A stretch of 6,563 nucleotides of DNA. Source: CAG-791 sp963650385. Its GTDB lineage: Bacteria > Bacillota > Clostridia > Lachnospirales > Lachnospiraceae. The stretch spans positions 1-6,563 of the forward strand of contig CAVJLL010000091.1 in NCBI GenBank assembly GCA_963650385.1. Reading direction: 5' to 3'. The notes under the pieces are model-generated. The model saw only the letters and a program-made list of their open reading frames with translations. It searched no databases and was not told where the DNA came from. Made by a program: the position numbers and the translations under genes. Below are positions 6,244 through 6,563 of this stretch, in pieces (the first letter of the stretch is position 1; every line of letters starts with the position of its first letter).

Positions 6244-6272
6244 AGTATGAGCACGTTGCTGTCCTTTGTCAA
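6244..6272 (-). promoter_or_regulatory. Predicted sigma-A-type promoter upstream of oppB
   Basis: The minus strand has a perfect -35 TTGACA (6272-6267), a 17-nt spacer and a -10 CATACT (6249-6244) that matches TATAAT at four of six bases. Transcription would start near 6237, giving a leader of about 115 nt to the oppB ATG. It lies in the intergenic region in the right orientation and is the only good match I found there. Its position upstream of the strong terminator means transcripts must read through that hairpin to reach oppB. Confidence 0.7.
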
Positions 6273-6278
6273 TACACT

Positions 6279-6314
6279 CCGTACTGCGTCGGCCCTTACT
6301 ATAAAGCCGTACTG
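6279..6314 (-). repeat. Pair of 8-bp direct repeats upstream of the promoter
   Basis: The minus strand carries CAGTACGG twice, at 6314-6307 and 6286-6279, 28 bp apart start to start. The nearer copy ends 6 nt before the -35 box, where an activator or repressor might bind. The farther copy overlaps a hairpin arm. With only 8 bp each, chance is possible. Confidence 0.35.
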
Positions 6315-6322
6315 TACCGGCT
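6300..6322 (-). terminator. Weak terminator-like hairpin after the GH4 gene
   Basis: On the minus strand AGCCG (6322-6318) pairs with CGGCT (6309-6305). There are two further pairs after a one-base bulge and a 3-nt loop, then TTTAT. It sits about 38 nt after the GH4 stop. The stem is short and the T-run poor, so at most it gives partial termination. Confidence 0.35.
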
Positions 6323-6360
6323 CTTCCCATGCAATCGCTCAATTGCTGCTGTGAGCATTA

Positions 6361-6563
6361 CTATTTCCATCCCTCCGGAAGGTAGGAAACAGTATTCCCG
6401 ATCATATCGTTTACAAGCTCGCGCGTTGTCTGTACGTCACTGCATTTTGCCTTGTAATTCGGGTCGTGAAGGAAGGCCTTCGTCACCAGCTCGCGGTCAC
6501 AGGTAAGCGCCGCCTTCAGTGTTCTCTCGTGATTTTCCACATGCGGAATCACCAGATCATAGA
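6361..6563 (-). CDS. C-terminal fragment of a glycoside hydrolase family 4 enzyme (partial)
   Basis: Only the last 67 residues are in the window; the reading frame is open to the window edge and ends at TAG. The pattern HERTLKAALTCDRELVTKAF, then LHDP, then an acidic helix and LPEGW, resembles the conserved C-terminal helices of GH4 proteins (LplD/MelA/AglA type), where a stretch like AALTGDRD, then AxxxDP, is common. GH4 enzymes are cytoplasmic, use NAD and a divalent metal, and cleave alpha- or beta-glycosides by an oxidation-elimination route. The catalytic and cofactor-binding parts are outside the window, so neither substrate nor activity can be judged. It is upstream of and co-oriented with opp, but separated by a terminator and a promoter, so it is probably a different transcription unit. 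Confidence 0.7.
   Translation of the reverse strand, partial: YDLVIPHVENHERTLKAALTCDRELVTKAFLHDPNYKAKCSDVQTTRELVNDMIGNTVSYLPEGWK

Noticed and set aside
6325..6350. Catabolite-repression (cre) site in the GH4-opp intergenic region
   Set aside because: The TTGAGCGATTGCA-like sequence is one base short of the cre spacing and misses core positions; it forms only a 5-bp hairpin.
1..6563. CRISPR array, tRNA, rRNA, insertion sequence or phage genes
   Set aside because: No regularly spaced repeats, no tRNA cloverleaf, no transposase or terminal repeats and no phage-like proteins are visible.

Overview
The window holds a minus-strand oligopeptide (Opp/Dpp-type) ABC transporter operon, complete from first gene to terminator, with the tail of an unrelated minus-strand gene at the high-coordinate end. 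Every convincing gene is on the minus strand, so transcription runs from high to low coordinates. The sequence is about half G+C by eye, has purine-rich Shine-Dalgarno sites before nearly every gene, and encodes a lipoprotein-type binding protein with a Ser/Ala/Glu-rich linker and many cysteines. A NAD-dependent family 4 glycoside hydrolase (GH4) lies next door. Together these suggest an anaerobic Firmicute, plausibly a gut Clostridia/Lachnospiraceae member. That assignment is inference, because no taxonomic marker is present.

Layout in transcription order. (1) 6563-6361: the C-terminal 67 residues of a GH4 enzyme; its start is outside the window. (2) 6360-6121: a 240-nt intergenic region. 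It holds a weak terminator-like hairpin, a good sigma-A-type promoter (TTGACA, 17 nt, CATACT), a small hairpin, and a near-perfect intrinsic terminator whose T-run ends only 37 nt before oppB. (3) 6120-5194 oppB and 5161-4157 oppC: the two permeases. (4) 4036-3026 oppD and 3038-2031 oppF: the two ATPases, overlapping by 13 nt. (5) 2030-1815: a 216-nt spacer with at least six inverted repeats. (6) 1814-141 oppA: the substrate-binding lipoprotein. (7) 64-18: a strong intrinsic terminator that closes the operon.

The five Opp proteins form one import machine. OppA is lipid-anchored outside the membrane and captures the ligand. OppB and OppC form the channel. OppD and OppF hydrolyse ATP; both keep all nucleotide-binding motifs and the C-terminal cysteine cluster of this subfamily. 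OppA aligns well with enterobacterial OppA, including the aspartate that binds a peptide's amino terminus, so peptides are the likeliest cargo.

The protein content is ordinary, and I see no new enzymatic or defence system. The parts worth a second look are non-coding: the promoter-then-terminator arrangement in front of oppB (attenuator or small RNA), and the hairpin-rich spacer in front of oppA.
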